Under the pieces are notes generated by a model. That model had not been told where the DNA came from. It worked only from the letters and a program-made list of their open reading frames with translations, and did not search any database. This document shows positions 32,237 to 41,522 of a stretch of 64,000 bases of DNA, piece after piece. Numbering within the stretch: position 1 is the first letter of the stretch; each line of letters begins with the position of its first letter. This stretch comes from Lactonifactor sp. BIOML-A5 (GTDB lineage: Bacteria > Bacillota > Clostridia > Lachnospirales > Lachnospiraceae): assembly GCF_009677585.1 (NCBI RefSeq), contig NZ_WKYV01000006.1:225254-289253 (forward strand), written 5' to 3'. Both the position numbers and the translations under genes were made by a program.

Positions 32237-33226
32237 GTGTCGCTAAAGAACTCACAATACGATGCCATTATGCGGGAATATAACCGCAGACAGCTGCGCA
32301 ACAAGCACATACAGGACGAACACATTGCCGCCGCATATACTAAGATTCCCCGTTTGGCAGAAATTGATCAGGAAATTGGAGCCTTAAGCCTGAAAAAGGC
32401 GCGACTCCTTCTGGGGGAATCCCCGGGGGAGGAATTTGATCTCCCCTCTGCCATCTCAGCGCTGTCCCTGGAAAGGAAAAGTCTTCTGGCGGCCAATGGT
32501 TTTCCGGCAGATTATCTGGATCTCCATTATGACTGTCCCCTATGCCAGGATACGGGATATATTGACAACGAAAAATGTACCTGTTTTAAAAAGGCATCTG
32601 TAGATCTGCTGTATACACAGTCCAATATTAAGGATATACTAGAAGTAGAGAATTTTGATCATTTTTCCTTTGATTATTATTCCGGATCCCTTGTCAATCC
32701 GGCTACCGGGCTTACCTCACTGGAGACTGCCCATCAGGCCGTGGATAAGGCATGGGACTTCATTAACCGATTTCAAAGCAGTTTTGGGAATCTTTTTCTG
32801 TACGGGGATACAGGTGTGGGAAAGACCTATCTGTCCCACTGCATCAGCAAAGAATTGATTGATCGGGCGTACTGTGTTATGTACTTTTCAGCCTTTGATC
32901 TCTTTGACCTGTTTGCGAAAAACACTTTTAACAGAAACAGCGGTTCTGAAGAGGGGAATGAATATGTCTTTGACTGCGATCTGCTTATTATTGACGATCT
33001 GGGAACAGAACTTACCAACAGTTTTGTGTCTTCCCAGCTTTTCTTGTGTATTAACGAGCGCCTCATCCGCAAAAAGTCAACGATTATCTCCACAAATCTT
33101 TCCATAGAAAATTTCCTGGAGACTTATTCGGAACGAACCTTTTCCCGGATATCCAGCAATTACACTATGATTAAACTTATCGGCAAAGATATCAGAATAC
33201 AAAAAAAACTTTTAGGAGGAAAGTAA
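32237..33226 (+). CDS. DnaC/DnaI-type helicase loader
   Basis: AAA+ ATPase: Walker A LYGDTGVGKTYLS, Walker B LLIIDDLGTE, sensor IISTNLS. A zinc-binding CPLCxDTGYI...CTCF motif precedes the ATPase, as in DnaI. It loads the replicative helicase at the origin with DnaD. GTG start with AAGGAG eight bases upstream. Part of the dnaD-loader-prs operon. Confidence 0.92.
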   Translation: MSLKNSQYDAIMREYNRRQLRNKHIQDEHIAAAYTKIPRLAEIDQEIGALSLKKARLLLGESPGEEFDLPSAISALSLERKSLLAANGFPADYLDLHYDCPLCQDTGYIDNEKCTCFKKASVDLLYTQSNIKDILEVENFDHFSFDYYSGSLVNPATGLTSLETAHQAVDKAWDFINRFQSSFGNLFLYGDTGVGKTYLSHCISKELIDRAYCVMYFSAFDLFDLFAKNTFNRNSGSEEGNEYVFDCDLLIIDDLGTELTNSFVSSQLFLCINERLIRKKSTIISTNLSIENFLETYSERTFSRISSNYTMIKLIGKDIRIQKKLLGGK

Positions 33227-33228
33227 GA

Positions 33229-34404
33229 ATGGCACCGAAAGAAAATGCAAATCTGAATACCCTTCCCGTTGGAAGACTGGGTATTCTGCCGCTGCAAAGC
33301 TGTACGAGCCTGGGCCAGAAGGTAGACAATTATCTGGTACGTTGGAGAAAGGAGCGCCAAAATGAGCTGAAATCTACCATAGCGTTTGAGGGGTACGAAA
33401 GGGATTCCTATATTATCGCTTCCTCAACCCCGCGTTTCGGTTCCGGGGAGGCCAAGGGCGTCATCAATGAATCCATACGCGGCGATGACTTGTATATCAT
33501 GGTGGATGTATGCAACTACAGCCTCACCTACTCTCTCTGCGGATATACCAACCGAATGTCACCAGACGACCATTTCCAGGATTTGAAGCGTATTATTGCT
33601 GCGGTGGGCGGAAAAGCCCGAAGAGTAAATGTCATTATGCCGTTCCTGTATGAGAGCCGTCAGCACCGCCGGAGCGGGCGGGAATCCCTGGACTGTGCCA
33701 TTGCCTTAAAAGAACTGCTGAACATGGGGGTGGAGAATATAATCACCTTTGATGCCCATGATCCTAGAGTCCAGAACGCCATACCCCTGCATGGCTTTGA
33801 GACTGTACGCCCCACTTACCAGTTCCTGAAAGGGTTATTCCGTGTAGAACCGGATCTCCCTCTGGACAGCGGTCATCTGATGGTCATAAGTCCCGACGCC
33901 GGAGGTACGGAAAGAGCCATTTATCTTGCCAATGTGCTGGGCGTGGATATGGGTATGTTCTATAAACGGCGTGACTACGCACATATCGTAGACGGGCGCA
34001 ATCCCATAGTGGCTCACGAGTTCCTGGGGGCTGATGTAAAAGGCAAGAATATGATTATCATTGATGATATGATCTCTTCAGGAGACAGTATGCTGGAGGT
34101 CGCCGCCTTGCTGAAAGAAAAAGAGGCAGGGAAGATCTTCATGTGTTCCACCTTCGGACTTTTCACAAATGGCCTGGAAAAGTTTGACAGAGCGTATGAG
34201 CAGGGACTGTTTGACAGGCTCCTTACAACGAATCTTGTATATCAGACACCTGAATTGCTGGAAAAACCATATTATGTAAACTGTGACATGAGCAAATATA
34301 TCGCACTGCTGATTGATACCATTAATCACGATGCATCCATCAGTAAGCTGTTAGATCCAGTGGAAAGAATCCACAGATTAATGAACCGGCATTGTCAAAG
34401 TTAA
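33229..34404 (+). CDS. prs: Ribose-phosphate pyrophosphokinase, long form
   Basis: PRPP synthetase family: FLYESRQHRRSGRESLDCAIALKEL, ITFDAHDPRVQNAIP, VISPDAGGTERAIYLA and the PRPP loop MIIIDDMISSGDSML. At 391 aa it is longer than the usual 310-320 aa and has an N-terminal extension, matching a divergent Clostridia type that may coexist with a classical prs elsewhere. It would supply PRPP for nucleotide, His and Trp synthesis. AGGAGG precedes the ATG and the gap to the loader gene is only 2 bases, so it is coupled to replication genes. Confidence 0.88.
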   Translation: MAPKENANLNTLPVGRLGILPLQSCTSLGQKVDNYLVRWRKERQNELKSTIAFEGYERDSYIIASSTPRFGSGEAKGVINESIRGDDLYIMVDVCNYSLTYSLCGYTNRMSPDDHFQDLKRIIAAVGGKARRVNVIMPFLYESRQHRRSGRESLDCAIALKELLNMGVENIITFDAHDPRVQNAIPLHGFETVRPTYQFLKGLFRVEPDLPLDSGHLMVISPDAGGTERAIYLANVLGVDMGMFYKRRDYAHIVDGRNPIVAHEFLGADVKGKNMIIIDDMISSGDSMLEVAALLKEKEAGKIFMCSTFGLFTNGLEKFDRAYEQGLFDRLLTTNLVYQTPELLEKPYYVNCDMSKYIALLIDTINHDASISKLLDPVERIHRLMNRHCQS

Positions 34405-34467
34405 AAAAGGGGACGTGTTCTTTTTAAAAGGAACACGTCCCAAATTCGATCCAGGGTGTCCCCTTTT
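34403..34467. terminator. Competing hairpins after prs
   Basis: GGGACGTGTTC (34410-34420) pairs with GAACACGTCCC (34431-34441). Alternatively AAAAGGGGAC (34405-34414) pairs with GTCCCCTTTT (34458-34467). The second ends in T residues for prs, and its A run gives a T tract for the convergent yhaN transcript. A further CCCTGTCCCTTTTT follows. Confidence 0.6.
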
Positions 34468-34487
34468 GAGTACTGCCCTGTCCCTTT

Positions 34488-36023
34488 TTACAACCTGACC
34501 ATATGATACTCCAGCCCCAGCGCTTCCAGCGCCTCTATCTCTCTTTCCTGGCAGGTAAATATGAGTACCTGCTGTTTATTCTCTGACAGCCATTTCAGCG
34601 TGTTACGGAGCCTCTGGCTGTCGTACATGACAAAGGGTTCATCCAGCAGTACCGGGAGTTCTTCTTCTCTGCACAGGATATCTGAGACTGCCATTCTCAG
34701 CGCAAAGTATACCTGTTCTATAGTGCCCCTGCTCAGCTGCTCCAGAGGGCTAAAGTGTTCGCTGGTATTCAGGTGAATCTGGAATTCATCACTGATGGAT
34801 ATCTGCGTATATCTGCCTCCTGTCAGCTGGCCTAATATTTTCGAGGTTTGGGTCTTCAGGCGGTCTCCAATCTGGGTCTGCATTGCCCCGGAAAGTTCCT
34901 GTATGGTGTCTATAGCCAGCTCGATCCCTTTTATCTCCTCCTGGAGAGGAGTCATCTCCCGGCTGTGCTTTTCTAACAGCTCCTGGTATTCTTCCCTGAG
35001 ATTCTCACAGGAGGTCTCTTTTTCTTCCGCCTCTTCCCTAAGATGTTCCAGCTTCCACTCCAGTTTCTTTTCCTCTTCCTGAATATCTCCTTCCTCCTCC
35101 GGCAGATTGTGCTCCTCCTGCGGGCCCGGGGAACTTTTTTTCGGATATCGGAACAGAAAAAAGACAGTCACCAGACCGGCTGCCGCCCCCGTGACTCCTC
35201 CTATCATCCCGGGGATCAGAAGAAGGCTCAGAAGAATAACCAGGGCGCCTGCCAATAGGACACCTATGCTCCCGCGATGCTCTTTCTGCATAACGGGAAC
35301 CTTCTCTCTTTTATCGGCTTTCCTGTCTCTCTGCCTCAGCCTTTCCCTTCTCGTCACGGCATCACTGATCTTCTCCTCCAGCTCCGCCCTTTCCTCCTCC
35401 AGAAATAAAAGCTTTCCCTTAATTCCGTTAAGTATCTCCTCCTGCTTTCCCACTTCCTCTTTTCTTGCCTGCTCAAACCCTCTTTTCTTCTCTTTCAGGG
35501 CAGCCACAGCCTTTTCAATATCAATCTGTCCTTCTGTATCGCTTTGATAATTGGACATATAATTGCGTAATTCAGCCATGATCCCCTCTACGGTCTGGTT
35601 CTTCAACTGACCCACGGATACGGTATTGTCGTATACCACCTGGCTGATATTTCCCAGAAGAATACCGAGATCTCCATCCTCCACCGACAGCTGCTCGCCG
35701 TCATCCTCGCAGATAAGTTCAGCCCGCTGGTTTGCCTTGCTGAAATTCCTGGTCAGACGGAAGGTTTTCCCCCCGCAGGAAAACCGGATGACCCCCGCGT
35801 AGTAGCTGCTGTTCTCCCAGGGTTCAAAGCGGCTGTACACATCGTTTTTGGCTGCCCTTCCCCTCATCTTTCGGATGCCAAAGAATATCCCCTGGATAAA
35901 TGTGTGAAGAGTACTCTTTCCGCTCTCATTTTCTCCAAAAATAATAGTGATGCCTTCTCCAAAGTCCAGCTCTTTGTTATGCAGTTTACCAAAATTTTTT
36001 ATCCATAAATGTTCTATAATCAT
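34488..36023 (-). CDS. yhaN: YhaN-like SMC-type ATPase, membrane-anchored
   Basis: ATPase with Walker A FGENESGKSTLHTF near residue 35, coiled coils, two adjacent hydrophobic segments in the middle (VLLAGALVILLSLLLIPGMI and AAAGLVTVFFLF) and a C-terminal signature LSRGTIEQVYFALRMA followed by Walker B LPVLLDEPFV. It pairs with the metallophosphoesterase gene upstream, as YhaN/YhaO do, a Rad50/Mre11-like couple. ATG at 36023 after GTGGAG; the frame upstream overlaps yhaO. Confidence 0.85.
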   Translation of the reverse strand: MIIEHLWIKNFGKLHNKELDFGEGITIIFGENESGKSTLHTFIQGIFFGIRKMRGRAAKNDVYSRFEPWENSSYYAGVIRFSCGGKTFRLTRNFSKANQRAELICEDDGEQLSVEDGDLGILLGNISQVVYDNTVSVGQLKNQTVEGIMAELRNYMSNYQSDTEGQIDIEKAVAALKEKKRGFEQARKEEVGKQEEILNGIKGKLLFLEEERAELEEKISDAVTRRERLRQRDRKADKREKVPVMQKEHRGSIGVLLAGALVILLSLLLIPGMIGGVTGAAAGLVTVFFLFRYPKKSSPGPQEEHNLPEEEGDIQEEEKKLEWKLEHLREEAEEKETSCENLREEYQELLEKHSREMTPLQEEIKGIELAIDTIQELSGAMQTQIGDRLKTQTSKILGQLTGGRYTQISISDEFQIHLNTSEHFSPLEQLSRGTIEQVYFALRMAVSDILCREEELPVLLDEPFVMYDSQRLRNTLKWLSENKQQVLIFTCQEREIEALEALGLEYHMVRL

Positions 36024-36042
36024 ACATAATCTCCACCGGAAC

Positions 36043-37095
36043 TTATTCTTCTCCCAAGAGGGCACGCAGCCCATAGTATAAAGCCTTATTCTCTATAATT
36101 GTTCTGTCCTTTTCCATAAAATGCGCCACATACTCGCCAATCAGACTTCCCTCGTATTTCTCACGGATGGTCTGAAAATCATAATCCGGCTGGGTATCAT
36201 CCAGTACTTCTACAATATTCCCCAGTTTATACAAATCCGGCAATACAAATTCCAGATCGGGATCCCGGAATCCCTCCAAAAAGATCTGAAAGATATTATC
36301 CCTTCCACTTTCCTGTATCTCACGGCGTATCTCCGTCTCCACCGACAGCTGCGTGTCTTCAGGATCAACTGTAATAATCAGGGGAATATAGGATCTGCAG
36401 GCAAAAGGCACAAATTGAATTGTGGTTCCTGAACTGTTGCATTCCCCCAGAACGTACCCGTGTTGACCCGTATCATTTCTGTCAAGAGGTTCCAGCGCCC
36501 CAGCATAAGCACCCCTGTGTCCCAGAATCTTGCCCGGTTTGTGAATATGACCCAAAGCCACATAGTCAAACCCTGCCACCTGCAGAAGTTCCCGGTGGAT
36601 TGGAATATGGCGTTCGTCTCCTCCGTGGGCCAGAAGTATGTTCGTACACCCCTCTGTCCTGACCGGGCGTATGTGATCGTAAAGCGGTTCCCGGATTTCC
36701 CGGCTGTAATAGCTCAAACCATAGATACAGGTATCCAGTTCCTCCAGGCAGACTTTCCCGCATTCTTTTCCCCAGAGGCAATAAACATTGGGATTCCACG
36801 GAAATCTCTGATAAAAGGAATCCTTCTTGAGATAATCATGGTTTCCCGCCATCAAAATAACCTTTGTATCCGGTATGGTAGAAAAAAGATAATTCACCTC
36901 TTTCAGTTCTCTTTTCAGAGGCTGCCGGTGAAATAAATCCCCGGCAATGAGAAGAAGGTCGGCCTCTGTGCGGCCGACCTGACAAATGACTCTCTGAAAG
37001 CTTCTCCATATTTCTTTTTCTCTCTCCTCACTCCAGGGATATCCCTTATCAGGCACTGCCCCCAGGTGTACATCTGCAATGTGAATAAATCTCAT
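36043..37095 (-). CDS. yhaO: YhaO/SbcD-like metallophosphoesterase
   Basis: DNA-repair exonuclease family: HIADVHLGAVPD, LLIAGDLFHRQP, LMAGNHDYL, LLAHGGDERH, ALGHIHKP supply all metal-binding motifs. It should be the nuclease partner of the adjacent SMC-type ATPase. 350 aa, starting MRFIHIADVHL. The downstream ATPase gene begins 19 bases after its stop. Confidence 0.88.
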   Translation of the reverse strand: MRFIHIADVHLGAVPDKGYPWSEEREKEIWRSFQRVICQVGRTEADLLLIAGDLFHRQPLKRELKEVNYLFSTIPDTKVILMAGNHDYLKKDSFYQRFPWNPNVYCLWGKECGKVCLEELDTCIYGLSYYSREIREPLYDHIRPVRTEGCTNILLAHGGDERHIPIHRELLQVAGFDYVALGHIHKPGKILGHRGAYAGALEPLDRNDTGQHGYVLGECNSSGTTIQFVPFACRSYIPLIITVDPEDTQLSVETEIRREIQESGRDNIFQIFLEGFRDPDLEFVLPDLYKLGNIVEVLDDTQPDYDFQTIREKYEGSLIGEYVAHFMEKDRTIIENKALYYGLRALLGEE

Positions 37096-37126
37096 TAAAA
37101 GTCACTCATCTCCTAAGCACAATGGC

Positions 37127-38518
37127 TTATAACTCACAATTATTAACAGTTCTGGGGAATGGAATCACGTCACGGATATTGCTCATACCAGTCAGATACA
37201 TCACGCAGCGCTCAAATCCTAGTCCGAAGCCAGAATGTCTGGTAGAACCGTATTTCCGCAAATCCAGGTAAAACTCATAGTCTTCCGGTTTTAGCCCAAG
37301 CTCTTCCATACGGGCGGTTAGCTTTTCGTAGGAATCCTCTCTCTGGCTCCCTCCTATAATCTCCCCGATTCCAGGCACCAGGCAGTCCATGGCGGCAACC
37401 GTTCTGCCATCCCCGTTCAGTTTCATATAGAACGCCTTAATCTCCTTGGGATAATCCGTTACAAAGACAGGACGCTTATATACCTGTTCTGTCAGATACC
37501 TCTCGTGCTCTGTCTGCAGATCACATCCCCAGGATACTTTATATTCAAATTTGTCGTTAACCTTCTCCAGAATCTCAATTGCCTCTGTATAAGTCACATG
37601 GGCAAAATCTGCATTTACGACTCCCTGAAGGCGATCCAGAAGGCCCTTGTCCACAAAGGAATTAAAGAACTTCATCTCCTCCGGCGCCTCCTCCATGACA
37701 TAGCGGATGACATATTTGAGCATTGCCTCAGCCAGTGCCATATTGTCCTCCAGATCCGCAAACGCCATCTCCGGCTCAATCATCCAGAATTCGGCTGCAT
37801 GCCTTGTGGTATTCGAATTCTCTGCCCTAAATGTAGGTCCGAAGGTATAAATATTACGGAACGCCTGTGCGTATGTCTCCCCATTCAGCTGGCCGCTCAC
37901 TGTAAGGCTTGTCTCCTTATTAAAGAAATCCCTGGTGTAATCCACTTTGCCATCCTCTGTTCTCGGCAGATTCTCCAGATCCAGAGTGGTGACACGGAAC
38001 ATCTCCCCAGCGCCCTCACAGTCACTTCCTGTGATCAGTGGAGTGTGCACATAGACAAAGCCTCTCTCCTGGAAAAATTTGTGGATTGCATAGGCAATCA
38101 GAGAGCGCACGCGAAACACTGCCTGAAATGTATTCGTCCTGGGGCGCAGATGAGAAATGGTTCTCAGGTATTCCAGACTGTGGCGTTTCTTCTGGAGAGG
38201 ATAGTCCGGCGCGGACTCTCCCTCAACAAGGATTTCACTGGCCTGAATCTCAAAAGGCTGCTTTGCCTGAGGAGTAGCCACAAGAGTCCCTGTAACCAAA
38301 ATAGCCGCACCTACATTTAATTTAGAAATCTGGGTAAAATTATCCATACTGTCGCTGTATACAATCTGCATTGTCTCAAAAAAACTTCCGTCATGAAGTA
38401 CAATGAATCCGAATGTCTTAGAGTCCCTTACGCTTCGAACCCATCCGCCCAGGGTTACTTCCCGGTCCATGTACTTATCTCTGTCTTTGTAAATATCCTT
38501 TACTGTTATAAGGTCCAT
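37127..38518 (-). CDS. asnS: Asparaginyl-tRNA synthetase
   Basis: Class IIb synthetase: N-terminal OB-fold ([21 protein letters not shown]), [13 protein letters not shown] motif, [42 protein letters not shown] (motif 2) and [15 protein letters not shown] (motif 3). Charges tRNA-Asn. 463 aa is normal. It has its own promoter and a short hairpin leader without a T-box. Confidence 0.96.
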   Translation of the reverse strand: MDLITVKDIYKDRDKYMDREVTLGGWVRSVRDSKTFGFIVLHDGSFFETMQIVYSDSMDNFTQISKLNVGAAILVTGTLVATPQAKQPFEIQASEILVEGESAPDYPLQKKRHSLEYLRTISHLRPRTNTFQAVFRVRSLIAYAIHKFFQERGFVYVHTPLITGSDCEGAGEMFRVTTLDLENLPRTEDGKVDYTRDFFNKETSLTVSGQLNGETYAQAFRNIYTFGPTFRAENSNTTRHAAEFWMIEPEMAFADLEDNMALAEAMLKYVIRYVMEEAPEEMKFFNSFVDKGLLDRLQGVVNADFAHVTYTEAIEILEKVNDKFEYKVSWGCDLQTEHERYLTEQVYKRPVFVTDYPKEIKAFYMKLNGDGRTVAAMDCLVPGIGEIIGGSQREDSYEKLTARMEELGLKPEDYEFYLDLRKYGSTRHSGFGLGFERCVMYLTGMSNIRDVIPFPRTVNNCEL

Positions 38519-38546
38519 ATTCTTACTCCTTTTATAATATTAAGGC

Positions 38547-38608
38547 GGAGTAAGTTCTCCCTGGCTTACTCCACCCTTTAGTATATCGCATTGCAAATTA
38601 TCACGCAA
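38547..38608 (-). promoter_or_regulatory. asnS promoter and leader hairpin
   Basis: On the minus strand TTGCGT (38603-38608), 17 bp, TATACT (38580-38585). The short leader folds GGAGTAAG with CTTACTCC (38547-38572). No T-box sequence or terminator follows, so it may act as a 5' stabiliser or as the end of the upstream transcript. Confidence 0.6.
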
Positions 38609-38623
38609 GGACTAACATAAAAA

Positions 38624-40720
38624 CTACCATTCCAATTTCCCGGTCTGCTGATACTCCTGATTCATGTCAAAAGCTGTCAAACTGCTCCCATTATAAATGT
38701 AGATAGTATTGTCTATATAGAGACCCCTGGCATCCGTAAACCCTCCGTAGTGATCCTCCTGATTTTCATAGAGAGGCCAGACCAGTTTATTGACAAATCC
38801 GGTTCCCTCCTCGTAGGAAAACACACCGTAATATGCGTTGGGATATTCCCCTGAAGGAGAATATCCTCCTTCTGTGTAGGCGAACCCAAAGAGATTCTTT
38901 TCCGGATCTATCATAATTGCTTTATAGTTAGCTGCAACACTGTACTCCGAAACTGCGTCCAGAATCATTTTGCTCTTCTCCGTCACATTGGATGGATCGC
39001 TGATATCAAACATAGACAGCTTCAGTCCCAGTTCCTTGCCCGTCTCGGGATCCGCATCTCTGCCAATGCCAAGAAGAAGATTGTCTCCGTAGTAATGCAG
39101 ATACTCTGAGAATCCCGGGATCTTCAGTTCTCCCAAAACCGCAGGATTCTGGGGATCCGACAAGTCAACGGAGAACAGGGGATCTGTGTTTCTGAAGGTT
39201 ACAAAATATCCCTTATCCCCCATAAACCGCGCAGATTTTATCCGTTCTCCCTCTGCCAGATTCTCAATCTTCCCTGTGACCTCCAACTTTTGATCCAGGA
39301 TATACAGCCCATTGGTATCCACTCCCCTGGCGTCACTGGCAGTGAGCACCAGCCGCAGATTCCCCTCATATTCGTCCAGGGAGAAAGAATCATTGAGATA
39401 CCCATTGACAGAGGCTGCCGCCTCGGCCTTGATCTTTCCCTCTTTATATGCAAATCGGACAATGGAAGTTCTGTTTCCGCCCTGGGACCATTCCGGCCTG
39501 GTAATATAAATGTTGGAGCTGCTCACATACATCATATCACTCCCGGCAACCAGGGCCTTGGTATCCTGTACTTTATCAGGCTTTCCTGTATCCACTGAGG
39601 TTATTACAATATAACTGGATATATTCTGTTCCCTGGGCAGATAAATGTCCTCTGCCGGAAGCAGCTCCCCGTTAACCCTGGGGATATACTCCTCCACAGC
39701 CTCCGGATCCTCTGTATTATACGGCGTATAATTGGTAAAGAGATATACATACTTCCCCGACTTTCTGGAGGACTGGTAATACCCCTCCTGAGAAATATGC
39801 CCAGTCTGCCTTACCTTCGTCCGATCAGAGATATCATACGTATACAAATGGGTAGTTTGCTGTTCCAGGGTATCGTAAGTATTCTTCTCTCTTTCATAAA
39901 GGGCAGTCTCATAATCGGATGTTATCACACTTAGCACATCCCCGTCTACATACATCTCCTGTATCCCCTCACCTGCAGCCTCCAGCCGGATCGTGGATGC
40001 CAGTTTCATGTCCCCGCCCCTGGCTTCCACTATCTGAAGCATTCCCTGCCGGGTAACAAGATAGATGTATTTTCCGTCTGTCTTAACGATATCTGCCTCA
40101 TCCACTCCCGCTTCCCGGACATTCGTATCAGAATAAGAGCTGCCGTCTGCACTGTCTGCGGATGTATCCGCACCGGCTGCCTGGTCATTTGTGGCAGCGC
40201 CTGACTCCGGAGCAGCTGCGGTATCTGCGGTAGATTCCGACTTTTCCATAGCATCGGACTTACTGCCCCCGCTGATCCAGTCGGATATAGTTCCAAGAAT
40301 TCCCCTGTCTTCCTTATAAGTTTCTGCCTGAGGATACTTTACCGTATCATAGACCTGCTGATAATCTGCAGCTGAGGCCATTACCTTTTCAACATCCTCT
40401 GCAGCCGCAATCTCCCCTTCTGTCCCTGTATCTGCCTTCTCGTCACTGCTGGGAGCCGAATCTGCCACAGCTTGAGATTCTGCCGATTCCATCTGGTTCT
40501 TCATGTCTCCCGTCTGCGAGCTGACAAACCATGAAAATACTGCCAAACCTACACACGCGGCAGCTCCTGCACCTGCAGCCCAGCGGCGTATGACATGCTT
40601 TTTCCGTCCCTGTGAGGAGGATTCCAGCTTTCTCTCTATCTGTTCCGGACGTAGTCCTTCCGGGATCTCATCTGCCTGGGCCGACTGACGGATTTTTTCC
40701 AGAAAATCCAATTCATTCAT
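38624..40720 (-). CDS. Membrane-anchored beta-propeller protein, ECF sigma partner, 698 aa
   Basis: Cytosolic N-terminal 50 residues resemble an anti-sigma tail (MNELDFLEKIRQSAQ), followed by one membrane helix (WAAGAGAAACVGLAVFSWFV). A Ser/Ala/Asp-rich linker with compositional repeats comes next, then a large extracellular beta-propeller domain (YIYLVTRQGMLQIVEA, YLFTNYTPYNTEDP, FSVDLSDPQNPAVLGEL) from the family of secreted propellers in Clostridia. The ECF sigma gene lies just upstream in the same operon, so the protein is a likely sensor/anti-sigma factor. ATG at 40720 after GGAGG. Confidence 0.8.
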   Translation of the reverse strand: MNELDFLEKIRQSAQADEIPEGLRPEQIERKLESSSQGRKKHVIRRWAAGAGAAACVGLAVFSWFVSSQTGDMKNQMESAESQAVADSAPSSDEKADTGTEGEIAAAEDVEKVMASAADYQQVYDTVKYPQAETYKEDRGILGTISDWISGGSKSDAMEKSESTADTAAAPESGAATNDQAAGADTSADSADGSSYSDTNVREAGVDEADIVKTDGKYIYLVTRQGMLQIVEARGGDMKLASTIRLEAAGEGIQEMYVDGDVLSVITSDYETALYEREKNTYDTLEQQTTHLYTYDISDRTKVRQTGHISQEGYYQSSRKSGKYVYLFTNYTPYNTEDPEAVEEYIPRVNGELLPAEDIYLPREQNISSYIVITSVDTGKPDKVQDTKALVAGSDMMYVSSSNIYITRPEWSQGGNRTSIVRFAYKEGKIKAEAAASVNGYLNDSFSLDEYEGNLRLVLTASDARGVDTNGLYILDQKLEVTGKIENLAEGERIKSARFMGDKGYFVTFRNTDPLFSVDLSDPQNPAVLGELKIPGFSEYLHYYGDNLLLGIGRDADPETGKELGLKLSMFDISDPSNVTEKSKMILDAVSEYSVAANYKAIMIDPEKNLFGFAYTEGGYSPSGEYPNAYYGVFSYEEGTGFVNKLVWPLYENQEDHYGGFTDARGLYIDNTIYIYNGSSLTAFDMNQEYQQTGKLEW

Positions 40721-40736
40721 GTCACCTTCCTCCTTT

Positions 40737-41258
40737 CTATTCATCCAGATAGCGCTGCATCTTTTCCAGCGCCCGGCTTAACTTTGAGCGTACTGTATTA
40801 TGGCTTTTATGTAATATGGCACCGATCTCTTTGCTCTGATAACCACCGAAAACTTTCATGGCAACTATCAGCCTCTCCTCTTCCCCCAGCCGGAAAAAGG
40901 CCTCTCTGACCTGCATATTCTCATCCGGATCCGGAGCATGCATTTCCAGAGATACCGAGTCTGTCAGCTCCTCCCCTAATTCCACCGTCTTATTCAGATA
41001 TTCTTTCAGTCTTCTCTTACACTTGTTGGAAAGGATCTTAAATATCCAGCCCCGAAATGCATCTGCATCCCGGAGATTATGTATTCCTGCATAGGCGTCC
41101 GTCACTGTTTCACTGACCGCGTCTTCTGCGTCCTGGGGATTTCTCAATGTATAGAGCGCCATATGATACATATCCTGGTAAACCATCTCATATAAACTGG
41201 CGAAAGCTTTGGGATCCCTTTCCCTTGCTTTTTGGGCCAATTCACTGTATTCTCCCAT
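40737..41258 (-). CDS. ECF-type RNA polymerase sigma factor
   Basis: Sigma-70 region 2 (AFASLYEMVYQDMYHMALYTLRNPQDAEDAVSET with the usual DAED helix) and region 4 (LIVAMKVFGGYQSKEIGAILHKSHNTVRSKLSRAL). 173 aa is typical. It is followed after 16 bases by the membrane-anchored beta-propeller gene that probably controls it. The start is the ATG at 41258 (MGEYSELAQK), close to the GAGGTGAGGAG box. Confidence 0.9.
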   Translation of the reverse strand: MGEYSELAQKARERDPKAFASLYEMVYQDMYHMALYTLRNPQDAEDAVSETVTDAYAGIHNLRDADAFRGWIFKILSNKCKRRLKEYLNKTVELGEELTDSVSLEMHAPDPDENMQVREAFFRLGEEERLIVAMKVFGGYQSKEIGAILHKSHNTVRSKLSRALEKMQRYLDE

Positions 41259-41410
41259 CTCCTCACCTCTCATCCATGGATTTCACTTTCACTGGTACCC
41301 TGCTTCAGCAGCTGGTTCTGAAGTTCGAATTCATAGATATAGTGTCCTTCAAACTTCCTTTTGTTGCATTAAATCCTATTTTATATCCAAATAACAGCAA
41401 GACCCGCATA

Positions 41411-41452
41411 GAAAAGGCGGTGCCGTCGCACCTCAGCTGCTTCGGCACCGCC
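41411..41452 (-). terminator. Terminator of the M29 aminopeptidase gene
   Basis: On the minus strand GGCGGTGCCG (41443-41452) pairs with CGGCACCGCC (41416-41425), then TTTTC. The rest of 41274-41522 shows no gene. Confidence 0.75.
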
Positions 41453-41522
41453 CTTAGGCGGATCTCCCGCTCTGTGTCCGGGGACATTGCCTGTGATGCA
41501 AATGTTCCTCGTATGCAGAGTT

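Noticed and set aside
37505..38320. 271-codon rightward frame opposite asnS
   Set aside because: It lies wholly inside the conserved asnS gene on the other strand, and its sequence is rich in Cys, His and Leu as expected of an antisense shadow.
38547..38608. T-box riboswitch before asnS
   Set aside because: The leader is only about 60 bases, lacks the T-box sequence and has no terminator/antiterminator pair.
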